DNA of 64,000 nucleotides from Ophiura sarsii (taxonomy: Eukaryota; Echinodermata; Ophiuroidea; Amphilepidida; Ophiuridae). A program made the position numbers and the translations under genes. The DNA lies in contig CM069457.1 of NCBI GenBank assembly GCA_035610835.1, positions 18,756,149 to 18,820,148 on the forward strand, in the 5' to 3' direction. Shown one piece after another: positions 44,472-55,870 of this stretch; the first letter of the stretch is position 1, and each line of letters starts with the position of its first letter. The notes beneath the pieces were generated by a model. That model worked only from the letters and a program-made list of their open reading frames with translations. It did not search any database and was not told the DNA's origin.

Positions 44472-46324
44472 TAGTGGCGTATCCAGGGGGCAGCAGGCCA
44501 TGCCCCCCCCCCCCCCCCCTCTCCTTGAAAAAAAGATTTTAAAAAAGGGGGAAGAGGAGAAGAAGTAAGAAGAGGAGAAGGAGGAGGAAGAGAAGGGGGA
44601 GGGGAGGAGGAGTGGTAGGGACATATGCAAATGGAGGGGGGGGGGGCTACGGGGTCACGTCCCCATAATTTTAATGTGAGGGGCGTTAAAAACGTTATAC
44701 TGACCTTTTAAGTGTTACAAATTCCATTTTGTGCGCGCTTTGCACGTATTAGTTTCAATGTTTCATTATTCAAGCTTAACAAGATGGCATTGCAGGACAG
44801 TTTCCCATGACCATTTTAATTTTAGTTCAAAAACTGACCGCGGTCCGCGCGAATTTCTGCAGGTTTTTATATTATATTGGCCCTCAGACCCACCAAATAT
44901 TCTAAATATGTGGGGGACGTTAAAAACATCATACTGGACCAAAGTTTTAATGCAAAAACCACACCAAAAGTTATAAATATTATGTGGGGGACGTTATTAT
45001 CATACTGGACGGACCATTGAGTGTTAGAAATGCAATTGTTTGCACTCTTCGCGCGTATCAATTTTAATGTTTCATTATTTAAGCTTAACAAGGTGGCTTC
45101 AGGACAGTTTTTCATGACCATTTTAATTAAAACTCGACAATTTTGCGCGTTCCGCGCGCATATTTTCTACAGGTTTTAACATTATAATGGCCCTAAAACC
45201 ATACTAAATATTCTAAAATATTATATGGGGGACGTTAAAAACATCATACTGGACCATGTGTTAGAAATGCCATTTTTTGAGCGCTTCGCGCGTATTAATT
45301 TCAATATTTCATTAATTAAGCATAACAAGGTGGGTTCAGGACAGTTTTCCATGACTTATTTGAGTTCAAAAACTCAAAACTGTTATCCGCTCCGCGCGAA
45401 TACAGGTTTTAATATTATAATGACCCTCAAACAACACCAACAATTCTAAATATTATGCGAGGGCGTGATTATCATACTGAACCATTAGTGCAGTGGCGTA
45501 ACTAGACTTTTTCATTTTGGGGGGGGGGCAAGGAGGGGCAGTGACTTGAAATGGGGGGGGCTCCTAAGATTTTTGAGTCAAGAGATGTGCGCGTAGCGCG
45601 CGAAAATTTTCGACTTTACAGCTATTTGTTTGACAATTGAGCTACATTTTGGCTCTAAACAAGCTTGTACCAAAGAAAATTTCATTTTGGGAAGACATAT
45701 GCGCATATGTGTACTTTTGACCATCATTCCATGATTCCTTTCGTCAATTGAACCGACAGTGCCAATCTCAACCGACACGATGTCATTATTGGGGGGATTT
45801 GTGTGTACTTTGTTTGTAAATTTCATTTACAGCCGTACTTGATTTCATTTGGGGGGCAAGCGGGGAGGGGGGGGGGCAAGGGTTCCAAGTGGTGGAGCTC
45901 CCACCCCCTGCCCCCCCCCCCCCCCCCCCCCCCCCGCTGGTTACGCCACTGCATTAGTGTTAGAAATGCAATTTTTTGCTCGCTTCGCCCGCGTATTAGT
46001 TTCAATATTTCAATATTTAACCTTAACAAGATGGCTTCAGGACAGTTTTCATGACCATTTTAGTTCAAAATCTCATGATTTGAGCGCATGTTTTCTAGAG
46101 GTTTTAATATTAGATTGGCCCTCAAACCGACACCAAATACTCTTATCATGCTTATGTGGGGGACGTTAAAAACGTTATACTGTACTTTTTTAGTGTTAAA
46201 AACACAATTTGTGCACGCTTCATGCGTATTAGGTTCAATGTTTCAATATTTAAGATCAACAAAGATGGCTTCAGGTTTTTTTGTCCCCCCCCCCCCCCTC
46301 AAAACAGTCCTGGATACGCCATTG
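44472..46324. mobile_element. 1.85-kb non-autonomous hAT element made of internal tandem repeats
   Basis: The ends are TAGTGGCGTATCCAGG and CCTGGATACGCCATTG. CTCTGAGA lies to the left and CTCTGATA to the right (7 of 8), which fits an 8-bp hAT duplication. The body contains about five diverged units of 230-260 bp with GTGGGGGACGTTAAAAAC, (C/G)GCTTCGCGCGTATTA and AAGATGGCTTCAGGACAGTT. A second hAT element (45491-45951) is nested in it. There is no transposase. Confidence 0.75.
45491..45951. mobile_element. 461-bp nested hAT element
   Basis: CAGTGGCGTAACTAG ... GGTTACGCCACTG, with CATTAGTG exactly duplicated on both sides (45483-45490, 45952-45959). It contains long G and C runs (45520-45532, 45849-45870, 45911-45935), so exact lengths there may be unreliable. 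Confidence 0.9.
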
Positions 46325-46993
46325 CTCTGATATGCTAGGGCAGGGGTTCTCAACAGTTTTCTAGTGTGGGCCTGATTGCAATTTCGAAATAACCTCGTGG
46401 GCCAGATAAAGCGGAGCGAGCGGAGCGAGTGTAGCGTCATAACGGGTGGGGTCCAGGGGCCCGCCTTAGGGCCCCTGGTGGGGGTCCAGGGGGCGAAGCC
46501 CCCGGAAGCTCCCGGGTTTTAAGGACATTAACACTGAAAAATCAAGCCACAAGAAGTCATTTTACAGTGTAATTCTAAATTTTTCCTCTTTTTATTTATT
46601 TATTTATTTAATTTATTTATTTATTATTATTTATTTTTTTTAGCAGTAGCTCTTCGCGGGCCGGATGAAATGCACTCGCGGGCCGGATCTGGCCCGCGGG
46701 CCGCCTGTTGAGAACCCCTGTGCTAGGGAGAGAGCCCGCAAGCCCAGAAAGCTTCAACTGGGTTTAAAATCCCCCTGCTGATGTTGAAATTCCTGAAAAT
46801 TTCACAAGTTGTGATTGTCCATTTATAGCTCGATATGCTAGTGAAAAACTTTGAACTAAATGGGATTTCAACTCCGAGAAATTATGAAGTGCTAGGCAAT
46901 GAGGGTACCAAAGGCCTTCACAATACCATAGGCATTGCAGATGTATTTGAACATACATTGCCCTAGTACTATAGTATGCCCAGTCATCAAGCC
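46191..46993. repeat. Tandem duplication, copy A (carries a hAT insertion)
   Basis: Apart from the 388 bases added by the hAT element and its target duplication, this is identical by eye to 46994-47408. It includes the right end of the 1.85-kb hAT element and about 270 bases of flanking DNA. Confidence 0.93.
46341..46720. mobile_element. 380-bp hAT element with TGCTAGGG target duplication
   Basis: CAGGGGTTCTCAACAG ... CTGTTGAGAACCCCTG are perfect 16-bp inverted ends. TGCTAGGG is duplicated on both sides (46333-46340, 46721-46728). The neighbouring copy B has the uninterrupted site, so the boundaries are exact. Confidence 0.95.
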
Positions 46994-47408
46994 TAGTGTT
47001 AAAAACACAATTTGTGCACGCTTCATGCGTATTAGGTTCAATGTTTCAATATTTAAGATCAACAAAGATGGCTTCAGGTTTTTTTGTCCCCCCCCCCCCC
47101 CTCAAAACAGTCCTGGATACGCCATTGCTCTGATATGCTAGGGAGAGAGCCCGCAAGCCCAGAAAGCTTCAACTGGGTTTAAAATCCCCCTGCTGATGTT
47201 GAAATTCCTGAAAATTTCACAAGTTGTGATTGTCCATTTATAGCTCGATATGCTAGTGAAAAACTTTGAACTAAATGGGATTTCAACTCCGAGAAATTAT
47301 GAAGTGCTAGGCAATGAGGGTACCAAAGGCCTTCACAATACCATAGGCATTGCAGATGTATTTGAACATACATTGCCCTAGTACTATAGTATGCCCAGTC
47401 ATCAAGCC
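46994..47408. repeat. Tandem duplication, copy B (empty site)
   Basis: A 415-bp copy of 46191-46993 with a single TGCTAGGG (near 47133-47140) and no hAT element. Confidence 0.93.
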
Positions 47409-50400
47409 TACAAAAAAAGTAATGTATCAGCAGCCAAGCTGGAAGTCATACATCACATTGGCAGCAAATATAAAAGTGAAGAGACTAGATGAAGGTAATT
47501 TGGTTTTATTCTGCTAAGAAATTCGGGAACAACGTATCCTAAAGGTATTGATACATATTTAAAGCTATCTTTCGGTAAAATATTTCGCAGTATCAAACAG
47601 GGCTACTTTCTAAGAAAAAAAATCGTGGACCGCATAAAAAAAATCGCAAGATAAAATAATCTTTAAAAAAATAGTTAAATAAAAACAAAATAAAATAAAA
47701 AGATGAACATTGACCTAAGAACAGGACCTGTGGAGGTCATTCACTAGTCATTCACTTGATAAGATTCCCAAATTGTTAAAAAAAAGTCCCTAATTTCCCT
47801 TCCTGAATCGCCATTTTCTACCAGACACTATTCCGACGGGTAATAAATAAAGCAAAGCAAATCGTCTTTTAGAGACATTCGGCTTTATGTTACTCCCCCC
47901 CCCTCCATGATCAGATGGGTTATTATGTTTTTATAATTACTTAGGGGTGTTAATGACTGTGGAACAACTGTTTGTGTGTTTGGGAGAAAAAGGTGCCACG
48001 ATTCAATAATTCCAAGCTTATCAACGTCAAACAAATTGCCTTAATTGATCATTTTTACTTCTCAAAATGACTCAATTCAGTGGCAGGGCCTGTGGAATAT
48101 GGAATCCCGACGCCATCCCCCTTGCCCACGCCATTCCCCCTTTCCCCCGCCATTCCCTCGCTCCCGCCCCCAATCAGCTCAAGACCCATCTTCCCCCACT
48201 AATTCTTTCTTTTCCCCCAGATTTGGTTTATCCTCACAAAAATGAAGATGCTGACGTCACCACTGACTACATCACACTTCCGGGTCTTCCGCCCCTTAAC
48301 TCCCTAAAAGACGTTGTTTTATGGACGCCAACATTAAAACTGCTGAGGTAGTTTTGAGGTAAAATCAGCCCATAAAGACACATGGAAAGCTACTAAAGAA
48401 GTAATCTCGCAGAAAATGTATCATTCACTAACTCACAATACTATAAATGTGTTCAAGTTTGAGGACGCCAGATGCCAGATGTGTGTCAATGTAATTTCTA
48501 GACTACTCCATAGTCCACTTAAACGAAACTTGTATCCGTTTTAACATCTACAACCTCAAGTGGATCCAAATTAATATCTGGTTCCTCAGGTCTGCAAGTG
48601 AGAATATACCAAACCTTGAAAACCACACATGGATTGTTTTGTCTGCTGTTATCAGTTACAGAATATAAACATTAATTACTTGTGGTTTGTGGTTTGGTGT
48701 CTTGAAATTGCCAGTCAAACCAGTTTTTAAATGTTTGTGTTTTAGTCTAAAATCTTTAATCTAGCTTAATAATCTAGCTTTCCCCTATGTTACTGAACAA
48801 TGCAAAGAAACAAAACTATAAAGTTTGCAGCTTGCGGGATTGAAGTTTACATGTTTATATAAATTATAGCATGAGAAAACACTAGCCCGATTTGGGATAG
48901 ATTTGATTTTATACAAAATCAAATGTTAGTAACTAAAATGTCAAACATCAAGTTCAAGTAATTTTACCAGGAAAATGAAAAAAATATATTAAAAAATTAA
49001 ATAATACAAAGGACTATGGCATAGTCTATGTAATTTCATGCTGCTCTTCCAAACGGCTTTAACTTTTCCATAACATTTCCCATAGGAAACCCTTTCTTCA
49101 CCACCTCTCTCCCTTCCGATCGCTCCCTTCAATTAATTACACAAGGTAATTATACTACGCATTTACACGAAAGTGCAGTTTTAATATAGTTCTGAACACT
49201 TTTCGTCTGCTTTTTGGCAACAAAGATAATGTTATCGTATCAGAATAATTATACAAGTTTTCTCAATTCAAATATGTTTTCAACGTCAAATTACGAATTA
49301 TTTTACAGTAGATATAAAACTATCAAAGGTTTTGGGACGACACCTTAAATTTAATATCTTAATGTAAGACTAAGAGAGTACAAATCTACTAGGAGTACGT
49401 TCAGAAACAACTCCAAAACCGAAAAGAGTGAAAGTTCATTACTAAAGAGTCATACATAATCTCACTCTTTCAGGTGTTTTTATGATAATGTACTCCAGAT
49501 CCAAAAGAGTCCTACATAAGGAGTATTATCTTGAGTGGTAGGATCACTGTTATATATAGAGTGCCTCAATTTACTCCCAGCCTTTAAAAAACACTAGATT
49601 TCCACTCATTCCTAAAGTAAGAGAAAATTGCAAATGTTCATAAACATTATTTATTCTGGAACCACTTTGATTGTGATTTGCTGAAGATGGCTTGGCACCT
49701 AATAATACAATCATATAGACCTTACGAGTTCAAATCAGCCGATATATGTTTGATTTAGAGATAGGAAACGTTATTTAATTTAGGTATTCGTCTCAGGTTC
49801 GAGTAATTATATTAGGCTTTTACCATGATTTTCTTTTAACCCAACATTTGTATCAACAAAATGGAGGAACATGCACACTGTCGGAAAATGTTGGTACGAA
49901 GTTGGATTCTCACCTGTACAACGTGTCTATTGTAATGTATGCATGGGCCCATTGACGAGGCTTGACTAGTCGTGACTAAATTTGTAAAAACATTGACTTG
50001 CTGTTTTGTACCACAGCTATCACAATGTTTGTCGTACGACCACAAAATTTGACATGGAAAATCAAAACATATGTCTTAATCATAAAATTTAAAATTAATC
50101 GACGACTAACGTTCAATATTTCTTTAATAAGTGAAAGTTTTAGGTCATTTTCAGAAAAAAGACAAAAAACATAAACATTTATGTTAAAATATATTTCTTC
50201 ATTTAAATTCCAAATTTATTTTGATATAAACTGTCAGAGTATACACTGTTCTTCAAGTTAAAAAAACTGCATGATTCTATGTGGTTTTGTTTTTCTTTTA
50301 CAATGGTTAAATCGCATATCCATAGCGACATGAAAATTATGCAAATTTGATGTTAATGACACTATTGTTTCAAAACCATTGACGCGAATTTTTGCAAATT

Positions 50401-51760
50401 TTACTGGCAGGCACTTGAAACTGTCGTTTTCAATACTAGCCCCAAAATTCCAATGTGTATCGTAATTGCCGGTTCCCCCATTTGAACGTTGAAATCTGCT
50501 CTCCTATTCAGCAGATAGCACCCATATATTATATACATTGCTTTCTTCAGTATATAGCACCCATACTATCGTCATCAGATACAACATCTATATTGCAATA
50601 ATTATTTACCGTTACTTAACTTTACAGAAAATTAAAATGTTTTATTTACCAAAATGTATAATGTTGCCTGAAACTACGATGTGAAAAATGATTGTTTTTA
50701 TATTGTTTATTTAGCAGTTGTGATTTAGCACTAGGTATCTGCCACATCAAATAATTGTATTGACGTTCAATTTGTTCTTTTAATTATCTTAAAGACAAGT
50801 TCACCTCTTTAAAATTGTCAGTCTTGACATTATATTTCACGCATTATTTGGTCTTAAACAGCATTTAAGATTTTTGTCTAGGATTTTCAACTGACAAAAA
50901 CACACATAAAAAACACCACAACCGTTATAAAATGTGGCTAAGATTGCTACAAATATGCATAGGTGGCATACGCGAAACAAATTATTTACTAAATATCAAA
51001 ACGATGTCGTATCTACCAATAATGTATAAACAATAGAAATACACACATTTCAAATTTAAAAAAAGTTGATAAATACAATGAGGTGTTAGATCAATTAAAA
51101 TTAATTTTGAGTTTAGACCTATTAGACATACGTATACCCACCCGCTTTCATTTGCATTATTACTTTGATGGTAACAGATGATAATTAACAATCAAAGAAT
51201 ACGATTGTATTATTTCCCTGGATTATTACTTGGATATGACAATAATAGTATGATAAATGCACAATCCTCGATATGTGTTGATATTGGTTGCGACCACTTG
51301 TTTTGAAATAAAGGCCTACAAGATAATTAAATAATTAACTTTAAATGTCACTCCGTCCCTTTTTCAAACTTAAAACAGTATTTCAACTGGCCTTGATCAG
51401 GCTTCTAAAATTATTCTGACAAATGACAGTCCTGATCACGTCCATAACTAGCTGGCGTACAATTCATCAGAGACTCCAGTCCCTCCGTGTCACACTTCGG
51501 CACACATAGTTGAATACCGTGCTATGACTAATGACTTTGGATTTACGAGTGAATAGCTGCATTCCGGTGTAAATTCCTAAAACGGACTCACGTCTATTTC
51601 CTCCAAAAATAGTCAATGGGAATCGAACTCGAGGTGGCAACTCAATTCAATAACGACACAAAGACACACGTTAATGGGTTCGCCATGAATTCATTAGAGA
51701 AGTGTTGCTATAATAGTACATACCGCACTCAATTCAGGTATTGGCACTCTATTTTGCTTA
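47409..51760. other. Long gene-poor stretch
   Basis: I could not support any exon here. A Pro-rich frame at 48045-48351 comes from a C-rich patch (48111-48220). The landmarks shared with 42.3 kb at 50440-50580 are noted separately. Missing MED17 exons could lie here, but none was recognised. Confidence 0.35.
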
Positions 51761-51879
51761 ATTAAAGCTAATTAGCACACGATTTTAATATGCCAACAGC
51801 GATATTCTTATCGAGGAGATAATACCCCACATGTCTATACCAATCGCATGCTCCAACACGATGGGTATCACGAAATGTC

Positions 51880-53233
51880 TTAAGGGAAGCCCTTTTCTTG
51901 GGATTTACACTGTACCATTAGGCAATTATCGAAGCAGGCTGACGATATTCCAATCACACAGCTCACAAATATGTCAAAGGATGCGTAACTGCTTGGTGAT
52001 AGCAAAATATTAGTCGAAAAGAAAATGCCAACAGCAATACCAAAGCAAAATGAAGAATATACCATTGTCACTAAAGTCACTTGGAGGTGTATGAGTCTGT
52101 ACCTAATTCCCATTTTCCAAAACAAAACATCTCTGCAGATGGTTACTACGAGTGCAACTACATGTACTATAGCTGGTATTGTGTAGCCGTTGAGTGGTTT
52201 TTCATTCATTATAGAATATAGTATAGAATAATGTATAGAATATAGTAGATCACCTACAAAGCAGTAAACATATGCTACACAGCAGAAGTAAGTGCATGTT
52301 AAGAAAGGCCGTAAAATGTACCGGACTCCATGAAAATGGTTCAACAAACCAAATAGTGCGGGTACAACTAAAATCAGAATTATATCAGCAATATATATGT
52401 ATACATGAGTATCTGTGATATCTGTTTCGGACATCTTGGAGAGTTGGAAAGAAGTTGTGCCAATTGTTGAACTGTGCTCTACGTGAACTGGTGTAATATC
52501 TTGAGCCATCCTAGGAAGTCTTAGTTTGGGGTTGATCTCTTTTCTGTCTGAACTCGAAAAATAAGCCAGTAGGAAAACGGAAGTCACAATTACAATCACG
52601 GTGATGAGTAGAAACTGCCAGAAACGCAGCTTTACATACGGTCTGCATTTGAGTCGAAGTTGACCGGGCAGATTACAATCAGCATCTGCTTGCATTCTGC
52701 AGCAAAATTCTTCATCATGTGTAGTTGGTGTATAGGGTAGACGCTGTTGAATTACGTCATCCACATCTCTTTGTGCATTATGGAATCCGAGGTCTCGCAG
52801 GCATCTTACGATTTGTGCGCATCTTTGGGTGAAGTCATTTTCAGTCATGTATGTGTTCTGGTTAACATGGGACATGTAGTTCCTTATAACCCTTAACCTA
52901 TCGATGGCAGTATGGAAAACTGAATGTTGTAGACTTTGTCCTAATGAATCAGAATACAAGTGAACAAAGAATAACGCTGTGAGATCCCAATCGTCACAAT
53001 TTCCAGAGTTCTTCAAAGTTTTTTTTGCTTTTATTTTGTTTTTCTCTAAATTGATGAAATCTTGTAAACTGGTGCTGTCATCTTGCCATGGAGTATACAT
53101 TGAGCCTATAGCTTGAGTGTGTAATTGGTAATAGTGATCCCATTGTTGTTGGAAGAATTCTCTGAGATATGGAGCAACGACCTGATTCAGGATGAAAAGC
53201 AGAGTGCTGTGTCGGGTCATGGTAGCATTTGTT
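51880..53233 (-). CDS. Membrane protein with DZIP3-type HEPN domain (446 codons)
   Basis: One uninterrupted frame from ATG at 53220 to the stop at 51880; TTCATTTCAG just upstream (exon start 53233) suggests a spliced 5' untranslated exon. Residues 1-165 look like the HEPN domain of the DZIP3 group: WDLTALFFV at 78-86 and the HEPN motif RNYMSH at 113-118 (R-x4-H). HEPN domains are often RNases or RNA binders in stress and immune proteins (family knowledge). About six hydrophobic segments follow: 200-222, 273-295, 303-328, 346-368, 380-402 and 413-430. So the HEPN domain would lie on one side of a membrane. From residue 426 the sequence is the end of a family-B MITE (SSACFDNCL), so the C-terminus is truncated compared with the paralogue at 63255. 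The function is not known. Confidence 0.8.
51918..51944 (-). mobile_element. Family-B MITE end inside the HEPN gene's last codons
   Basis: ATTAGGCAATTATCGAAGCA and onward to GCTGACG equals the inverted end of the 8703-9207 element. Read in the gene's frame it encodes SSACFDNCLM. Only the end is present, and no second end was found nearby. Confidence 0.85.
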
Positions 53234-53287
53234 CTGAAATGAATAATTAATTATGAATAAATTATTGATTTTTTAACATATTTTATG

Positions 53288-53317
53288 CAGGGTGTCACAA
53301 AAGTAGGGATACCCTGG
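53288..53317. mobile_element. Solo mariner-like end upstream of the HEPN gene
   Basis: CAGGGTGTCACAAAAGTAGG resembles the CAGGGTG-TCAAAAA ends of the two foldbacks at 16128 and 59935. No partner end is seen nearby. Confidence 0.3.
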
Positions 53318-53527
53318 TTTATTTTTATGAAAATAGTTAAAATATCAGTCGTAACACTGAAACATGATTTGTAAAGCTAAGACTTGGAATATTGGTTTCA
53401 CACTAAACATGACTGTATAAATTTAAAATGTTGTAACAGATACAAATTAGGTTCTATTAATTTCCAGTCATTTTAAGATTTTGTATCCAACATTCATGTG
53501 CCTTTTCATGTTTTCACTAGTTTCATT

Positions 53528-55228
53528 CAGCGGCGGCGCCACAGGGGGGGCAGGGGGGGCTTTAGCCCCCCCTATAGAAGGATGGAAAAAAGGGAAAGAA
53601 AAGAAAAGGGAAAGAAAAGAGGAAAGAAAAGAGGAAAGAAAGGAGGAAAGAAAAGAGGAAAGAAAAGAGGAAAGGAAGGAAAACAGAGGAGCCAATCAGT
53701 GGTGTAGCCAGAGGGGGGGGGGGCTATCGCCCCCCCCCCCAATATTGACGTCGTGTCGGTTGAGATTGGCACTGTCGGTTCATTTGACCAGAGGAATCAT
53801 GGAATTATGATGGTCAAAAGTACATAGATGAAAAAATTTCGAGCGCTACGCGCGCATATGTTACCCCGAAATGCAATATTCGTTGGAACATGTTTGTTTA
53901 CAGCCCAAATGTATCTCAATCGTGCCAAATATAGGTGTAAAGTCAAATAAATTCGCATATCTTGACTCATAACAATCTTGTCGGTTCATTTTATTTAGCG
54001 CCCCCAATATCAATAACCTAGCTACGCCACTGGAGCTTATAACATTTGAAGATGAAGATGATGAGTTGATAATGTGATCAATAATGATAAAATGACCTAG
54101 CCCAACATAAAAAAGAAATATTAACAATTTACTGTAACCAAAAATAACCTCAGCAGACGGGGACACGAATGGCCGTAAATGTTGAATCTCCGTTGGTGTT
54201 AATGTAAAAAAAGGATTTTAATGTTGGCACTAAATTATTTCATCCTAAAACCGCTGGGTGATGACCAAATGGAGTTGAATAACTAACTCCAGATCAATAT
54301 CAATTTTCGAATAATTTGTTTATAATTTAATTCGTCGTTAACCGTTTGTTTGTCCTTCGTTAATTCGTGAAATAGCCCGTATCCGGCATCGTCTGTAAAA
54401 CGAGCAGCATATCGCCCGCCCTCACTTTTGTTGCAAACTTTTGACCAATATCATACCGTCCGGCGTCCGCAGGATACTGCTATATCGTCAATAGGCGTCG
54501 AGGTCAGAGTTCAAGGTTGCACTGGCTTAATATCATCGCTTTCCTGTCGTCATCAATCGTATACTTTTATTTCGCTTTCATAAAACTGAAGATAAATAAA
54601 CATTTGACTAACATTCGGGTAACTCCACCCATTTCGGGGAAAACAAATTATATATTTTAAATTTTAAGGCGTCAGTCTAGGGAATCGAAACCAAATTCTT
54701 ATACAAATAGTATGAGAAACCATGGTCGAAAATAAATAAGTAACGAACCTTAAGCGTAAAAATGCTGCATAAAATAGCTTTATTTTGCTATACGGGTTAA
54801 CAATTTATAAAAATTTATTTAGAAAAGCTTCCATTCGCCGTTACCAACCGCGAGACAGTTTTTCAACATAACATTGTTAGAAAATTTCATCAGTATGCAC
54901 AACTTCTTTCTTGCATATATAACGAAACAGCTGTCTAATTTTGATAAAAAGCCAATATTTATTGGAAATGAAGTGATGGCTTTTCAACCAAAAAACGGTC
55001 AAAAGTACACACCAAATCGCACCAAATGGGTTCGAACATTGAAAAAAGTTCTAACGCACATCCCCCCTCATACTCCCCCCTGTCCGCTCTAGCGCGGAGC
55101 GCGGTGCTTCGCACCTTGATGCTTCGCACATCAATAACAAAAATGCATTTATATACAATTTTTGTTTTGTTTTTTGGGACGACCAAATAGTTTGCCCCCC
55201 CTATCAAAATACCCTGGCGCCGCCCCTG
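53528..55228. mobile_element. 1.7-kb hAT-like element upstream of the HEPN gene
   Basis: CAGCGGCGGCGCCACAGGGG ... CCCTGGCGCCGCCCCTG, with GTTTCATT exactly duplicated outside (53520-53527, 55229-55236). It has a GGAAAGAAAAGA-type purine repeat (53581-53690) and a nested hAT (53697-54032). No transposase recognised. It lies within 300 bases of the HEPN gene's first coding exon. Confidence 0.8.
53697..54032. mobile_element. 336-bp nested hAT element
   Basis: CAGTGGTGTAGCCAG ... CTAGCTACGCCACTG. The flanks GAGCCAAT and GAGCTTAT agree at 6 of 8 positions, a decayed target duplication. Internally it shares GAGATTGGCACTGTCGGTT-type sequence with the 45491-45951 element in reverse. Confidence 0.75.
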
Positions 55229-55408
55229 GTTTCATTGGTTGGCATCTCTTCTAGATCAGCCACCCAACAATGCTGTGTGTGTAATTGCCATTCCTTGGAT
55301 TGGCTTAAAATACCGGGTTCTACTAAAAGTGTTGTAACATTTTGATGCAACGTTCGAATTCAAATATTCATTTATTGAATGGAAAGTATCCACTTTTTTC
55401 GAGGTGCC

Positions 55409-55870
55409 CAGGCGCGTACCGCGGCATGTGAGCCAGGGGGGGCAGAAGTATGTCGTCCCGGTAGTGGCGTATCGTCCCGGTAGTGGCGTAAATTTTCGTA
55501 AAAGGTTGCCCCAAATTTTTTCCCAGTCAGTCACCTCGTGAATTTCACGTAAGTGGGGGGCTGGGGGGGGGGTGGGTAGGGTCAAAAAAAATTGCACGGT
55601 CAAAAAATTTCGCACGGTCAAAAAATTTCGCACAGTCACAAATTTTTGCACGCTCACAAAATTTTCGCACGGTCACAAAATTTCGCACGGTCACAAAATT
55701 TCGCAGTCCAAAAAGCACAACAGTCAACAAATAATGCCAAGTCCTCAGTGTTTTATGTCATTTTTTTCCTTATGCAAATTTAGCGTCCCGGTATTGGGAA
55801 TTTAGCGTCCCGGTAATTGGAGCCAGGGGGGGCAACTTGCCCCCCCTGCCCCCCGGTCGGTACGCCACTG
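55409..55870. mobile_element. 462-bp hAT-like element with a 19-bp internal repeat
   Basis: CAGGCGCGTACC ... GGTACGCCACTG, with GTGCC near both ends. At 55584-55712 it holds about seven copies of TCGCACGGTCAAAAAATT and close variants. Confidence 0.65.

Noticed and set aside
45901..45935. Very long C run as a biological signal
   Set aside because: Several G/C homopolymer runs in these hAT elements may have wrong lengths, so no meaning was drawn from them.
47409..47500. Exon-like stretch ending GATGAAG-GTAATT
   Set aside because: It has a possible donor, but no convincing acceptor and no similarity to the expected MED17 continuation.
48045..48351. Pro-rich frames, possible exon
   Set aside because: They come from a C-rich patch. 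Overlapping frames are equally open and no splice or family signal was seen.
53581..53690. Lys/Glu/Arg-rich frames
   Set aside because: They are a purine microsatellite inside a hAT element.
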